Shown: positions 14,548 through 16,836 of the stretch, one piece after another
Layout of the letters: the number at the start of each line of letters is the position of its first letter
Numbering within the stretch: position 1 is the stretch's first letter
DNA from: RGIG3528 sp045640725
Lineage (GTDB): Bacteria; Bacillota; Clostridia; Lachnospirales; Lachnospiraceae
Direction: 5' to 3'
NCBI GenBank assembly: GCA_045640725.1
Contig: JAZUFN010000238.1
Span: 1 to 16,836 of the forward strand
DNA length: 16,836 bases
Notes under the pieces: model-generated
Told to the model about the DNA's origin: nothing
The model's input: only the letters and a program-made list of their open reading frames with translations
Databases searched by the model: none
Position numbers and translations under genes: made by a program

Positions 14548-15988
14548 ATTTTGTTAATGCAAGGATTTCTGCCATTACATCGGACATTTCTGCCATTCTG
14601 CTTTCACATTCATGTGAAATGACTGTGCAGTTCTCGGCATAAGCAGTAACCTCTTCTGTGGATGCAGAAAGATTGGAGATGGCATCAACGACGGAAGTAT
14701 TGGAGGATACGCAATCAGATACTTCTCGGGAGATGGCTTTAACTTTTTCTGAAAGAGCCTGAATGGAATCATAAATCTCCTGGAACTTCTTGCCGGTATC
14801 TGTAATCATTTCATTCTGCTTGGATATGGCTGTTACTGTTTCCTCCATATTGGCGCTGGAGAGAGATACATTATCAATAAGGACGCTGATGGTGTTACCG
14901 ATTTCTTCAGCACTGGATTTGGTCTGCTCTGAAAGGGATCTGATTTCATCAGCTACTACTGCAAAGCCACGGCCTGCTTCACCTGCTCTGGCGGCCTCAA
15001 TGGAAGCATTAAGAGCCAGCAGGTTGGTCTTACTGGAAATAGCCAGGATGGTGGAAACAATTGCCTTAACATCTTCAGCATGCTGCTGCAGCTTGGTAGT
15101 CTGCTTGGCTGTTTCAGAATTGATGGAAGCAACGGCCTCTGCCTCTTTTTCCAGGGACTTTACTAAATCATTACCTTCAGTAACATTTCTACGGGTTTCT
15201 TCAGAATCATTTGCCATTTCTGTAGCCATTTCCAGGATATGATCCAAGGAAACGGATATTTGAGATGTCATGGAAGTCTGAGACTGAACATTTTCAGCTG
15301 TCATTCTGGTGCTGTCTGTAATCTCCTGCATGGCATCAGCGGTACGATTAATCTTAACAGACAGTTCCCGAGATATATTCTCGGCGTCATTTACCTTGGC
15401 AGTGATAGTATTGTTTACCCTACTTATCTGTTCCATAAGCTGAGCCTGGGAAGCAGTTTTTTCTGTAATTTCATGGGTATTTTCACGGCCATGTCTGTCC
15501 TGAAGGGCGATAATCCAATAAATAAGACCTACACAGGCGGCACTAATTACAAAATTAGTAATACTTTCGTTACCATAGCCACCCTGATACATTTTGACTG
15601 CGAATATCAGCATTATCAACAGATTGAAAAGTGCACTGATCATGGTGAATTTGCGGTTCTGATAGAACATTACAAACAGCATTACCGGGAACATGGTAGC
15701 GTACATGTAAGGATTGATAGTGGTGAACAAGAGGAAAATGTAAACCACTACCAGGCTGATAGAACCAATGTACATAAATTTCTCGGAATTTCTGTATTTA
15801 ATATTGGTGATAATAAAACCCACCAGAACTATCAAATCCACTACGAGACGAATGATACACATTGTCTTGTCTGTACCGGGTACAGCCAGGCCCAAGGCAC
15901 CCAAAATAGTAATAAGGATGATGGTCATAATTCCTATTTTAAGTTCGGCTTTGTTGATTTCAATTAAGTGTTTTTCCTGCAGCGTCAT
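14546..15988 (-). CDS. Methyl-accepting chemotaxis protein with membrane-only sensor region
   Basis: Chemoreceptor of 480 residues. About six hydrophobic segments (near residues 17-36, 44-62, 71-89, 93-109, 113-131 and 143-161) are joined by very short loops, so there is no periplasmic ligand domain and no recognisable HAMP domain. The rest is a long alpha-helical signalling region whose hairpin tip, TNLLALNASIEAARAGEAGR and on to FAVVADEIRSLSEQT (about 318-356), is the conserved CheA/CheW contact. The tip places it firmly in the MCP family. The minus-strand start is preceded by AGGGGG with suitable spacing. It has its own promoter and is convergent with yccF. Ligand unknown; sensing within or next to the membrane (lipophilic, redox or membrane-state signals) is an inference from the topology. 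Confidence 0.92.
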   Translation of the reverse strand: MTLQEKHLIEINKAELKIGIMTIILITILGALGLAVPGTDKTMCIIRLVVDLIVLVGFIITNIKYRNSEKFMYIGSISLVVVYIFLLFTTINPYMYATMFPVMLFVMFYQNRKFTMISALFNLLIMLIFAVKMYQGGYGNESITNFVISAACVGLIYWIIALQDRHGRENTHEITEKTASQAQLMEQISRVNNTITAKVNDAENISRELSVKINRTADAMQEITDSTRMTAENVQSQTSMTSQISVSLDHILEMATEMANDSEETRRNVTEGNDLVKSLEKEAEAVASINSETAKQTTKLQQHAEDVKAIVSTILAISSKTNLLALNASIEAARAGEAGRGFAVVADEIRSLSEQTKSSAEEIGNTISVLIDNVSLSSANMEETVTAISKQNEMITDTGKKFQEIYDSIQALSEKVKAISREVSDCVSSNTSVVDAISNLSASTEEVTAYAENCTVISHECESRMAEMSDVMAEILALTK

Positions 15989-16022
15989 GGTAAAGCCCCC
16001 TATGTTTTATAGTATTGGTTCT

Positions 16023-16051
16023 ATAATATAATAAAAAATAGTATTTCTCAA
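16023..16051 (-). promoter_or_regulatory. Promoter of the chemoreceptor gene
   Basis: On the minus strand, TTGAGA (16051-16046), a 17-nt spacer and TATTAT (16028-16023), ahead of the AGGGGG ribosome-binding site. Confidence 0.6.
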
Positions 16052-16075
16052 TGAAACTTGAAAAACACTATTTTT
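16034..16075 (-). terminator. Possible terminator between azlD and the chemoreceptor gene
   Basis: AAAAATAGT (16034-16042) and ACTATTTTT (16067-16075) form a 9-bp AT-rich stem with T-runs on either strand. It overlaps the chemoreceptor -35 region, so it could equally be a regulatory palindrome. A second weak stem, GCCTG/CAGGC, lies near 16103-16131. Confidence 0.3.
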
Positions 16076-16177
16076 ATTTTATTCTTTCGTTACAAATAGA
16101 AGGCCTGTTACTAATCAGCCCTTAAGCAGGCTTAGGTCTTAATGATATAAAGATTAACCGTGAATAGTAACAATGGA

Positions 16178-16492
16178 TTATATAATCGAAAACATCAATT
16201 CAGCTACGAATACAACCAGACAACAACAGCTGGCTACAATAAACAGATTGGCGCCCAGCCAGGCTATTATGATACCTGTTATCAGGGCTAAAATTCCGGA
16301 TAACATATGGTCTGTACTGTAAATCATAGCAGGAAAGGTCATAACGGCTATGGTGACATAAGGAAGATAGTAGAGAAATGACTGAATAAACCTGTTTTCT
16401 ATTTTTTTTCTGATAAGTGTGGAAGGTAGCACTCTGATTAATGTGGACACCAGTCCTGCCGTCAGAATATATATATATATATTAATTGTCAT
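16178..16492 (-). CDS. azlD: AzlD family branched-chain amino acid export subunit
   Basis: Small, very hydrophobic protein of 104 residues with about four membrane segments. The order and features (LTAGLVSTLIRVLPSTLIRK, then FLYYLPYVTIAVMTFPAM) are typical of AzlD: a first helix with an arginine-proline motif and a second starting YLPY. AzlD is the small partner of AzlC in branched-chain amino acid efflux. Its ATG (16492) overlaps the end of azlC by 11 nt, so the two are translationally coupled. No regulator (AzlB/Lrp type) lies in the window. Confidence 0.88.
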   Translation of the reverse strand: MTINIYIYILTAGLVSTLIRVLPSTLIRKKIENRFIQSFLYYLPYVTIAVMTFPAMIYSTDHMLSGILALITGIIIAWLGANLFIVASCCCLVVFVAELMFSII

Positions 16493-16835
16493 GGGTACTC
16501 CTTGGAAAAAGCAGAGCAGCTACAGCTGAAATAACTACAGTCAGTATAATGGTGCGCAGGCTTTCACTTAATGCCCTTGTAATGGGAAGTATTGCTGCCA
16601 GATAGCTTAACAGAAAGCTGATTATCACTGATACACCCACGATTTTATCTTTCTTTGAAGGAGGAATAATAATAGCCAGAAACATGCCGTAAAGAGCTAC
16701 TGAAAAAGCTGATACTACCAGCGGTGGCAGGATATTGCCTATCATTATGCCCAGTGCTGTGCCGGTGCACCAGGACGGTAGTGCCAGCAGCATAATACCA
16801 TAGGTATAAGCAGGTACCAGATATCCTTCTCTGGC
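16482..16835 (-). CDS. azlC: AzlC family branched-chain amino acid export permease (N-terminus outside the window)
   Basis: The frame stays open to the window edge, so only the C-terminal 117 or so residues are visible; the ATG at 16793 is internal. The fragment contains several membrane helices (for example SWCTGTALGIMIGNILPP and FSVALYGMFLAIIIPPSKKD) in the arrangement typical of the AzlC C-terminal half, where the GxxxG-type helix and the PP(S)K loop recur. It overlaps azlD by 11 nt. Family members export branched-chain amino acids and some analogues. Full length would be about 230 residues, so roughly half is missing. Confidence 0.85.
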   Translation of the reverse strand, partial: AREGYLVPAYTYGIMLLALPSWCTGTALGIMIGNILPPLVVSAFSVALYGMFLAIIIPPSKKDKIVGVSVIISFLLSYLAAILPITRALSESLRTIILTVVISAVAALLFPRSTHDN

Positions 16836-16836
16836 A

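Larger units (their letters stand above)
13693..14548. repeat. Compound palindromic element with terminal inverted repeats and three internal hairpins
   Basis: This gene-free stretch of about 855 bp between two convergent genes has no plausible coding frame. From outside in: terminal inverted repeats 13696-13768 and 14476-14547; large hairpin L, 13781-14081; hairpin M, 14093-14202; large hairpin R, 14208-14469. In single-stranded form the termini would close one stem with three arms above it. L and R have homologous 105-bp cores in opposite orientation. Palindrome units E, F and G of the window-wide family sit at the left end, in the loop of M and at the right end. It could be a non-autonomous mobile element (no transposase here), a nest of several such elements, or a large structured RNA. 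No promoter for it was recognised. Confidence 0.85.

Noticed and set aside
15239..15967. 242-codon open frame on the + strand
   Set aside because: Antisense to the well-supported chemoreceptor gene; its composition and lack of motifs or ribosome-binding site mark it as a shadow.

Overview
The window looks like a chromosomal segment of an anaerobic gut- or rumen-type Firmicute, most likely Lachnospiraceae or a close relative. This is inferred from the Firmicute-style Shine-Dalgarno sequences, moderate GC, and the gene mix: cytoplasmic GH20/GH31 glycosidases, UxuA, DegV, AzlCD and a six-TM chemoreceptor. Short palindromes with an ACGTCCC/GGGACGT core recur through the window. There is no plasmid, phage or transposase gene, and no rRNA, tRNA or CRISPR array.

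Region 1 (1-8782, + strand). The C-terminal end of a membrane-anchored surface protein is followed by two 30-bp palindromes and then a tight seven-gene cluster with gaps of 15-46 nt. Its genes are GH20 beta-N-acetylhexosaminidase, GH31 alpha-glycosidase, NAD-dependent epimerase, alpha/beta-hydrolase esterase, an ArsC/Spx-like thioredoxin-fold protein, a Gfo/Idh/MocA oxidoreductase and mannonate dehydratase (UxuA). Together they look like the cytoplasmic end of a pathway for amino-sugar- and uronate-containing oligosaccharides. No transporter or regulator lies inside the window.

Region 2 (8783-10282, +). Two more palindromes are followed by a promoter carrying two TTGTTGAA-type operators, a MarR-family regulator and a DegV fatty-acid-binding protein.

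Region 3 (10283-13679, +). Three promoters with 17-bp spacers drive (a) a fusion of a degenerate alpha/beta-hydrolase domain to a glutathione peroxidase domain, (b) a radical SAM protein followed by a flavodoxin-like protein, and (c) a YccF membrane protein. The yccF ribosome-binding site is the right arm of a 25-bp inverted repeat whose left arm carries the -35 of its own promoter.

Region 4 (13680-14548). An approximately 855-bp gene-free element lies between the convergent yccF and chemoreceptor genes. It is built almost wholly of nested inverted repeats: 72-73-bp terminal inverted repeats, two large hairpins with homologous 105-bp cores in opposite orientation, and a smaller hairpin between them holding a third copy of the terminal palindrome. 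Where the two cores differ, the differences preserve pairing. This is the strongest candidate here for something undescribed.

Region 5 (14546-16836, - strand). A methyl-accepting chemotaxis protein with a membrane-only sensor region, its promoter, and azlC (partial)-azlD, a branched-chain amino acid exporter pair.
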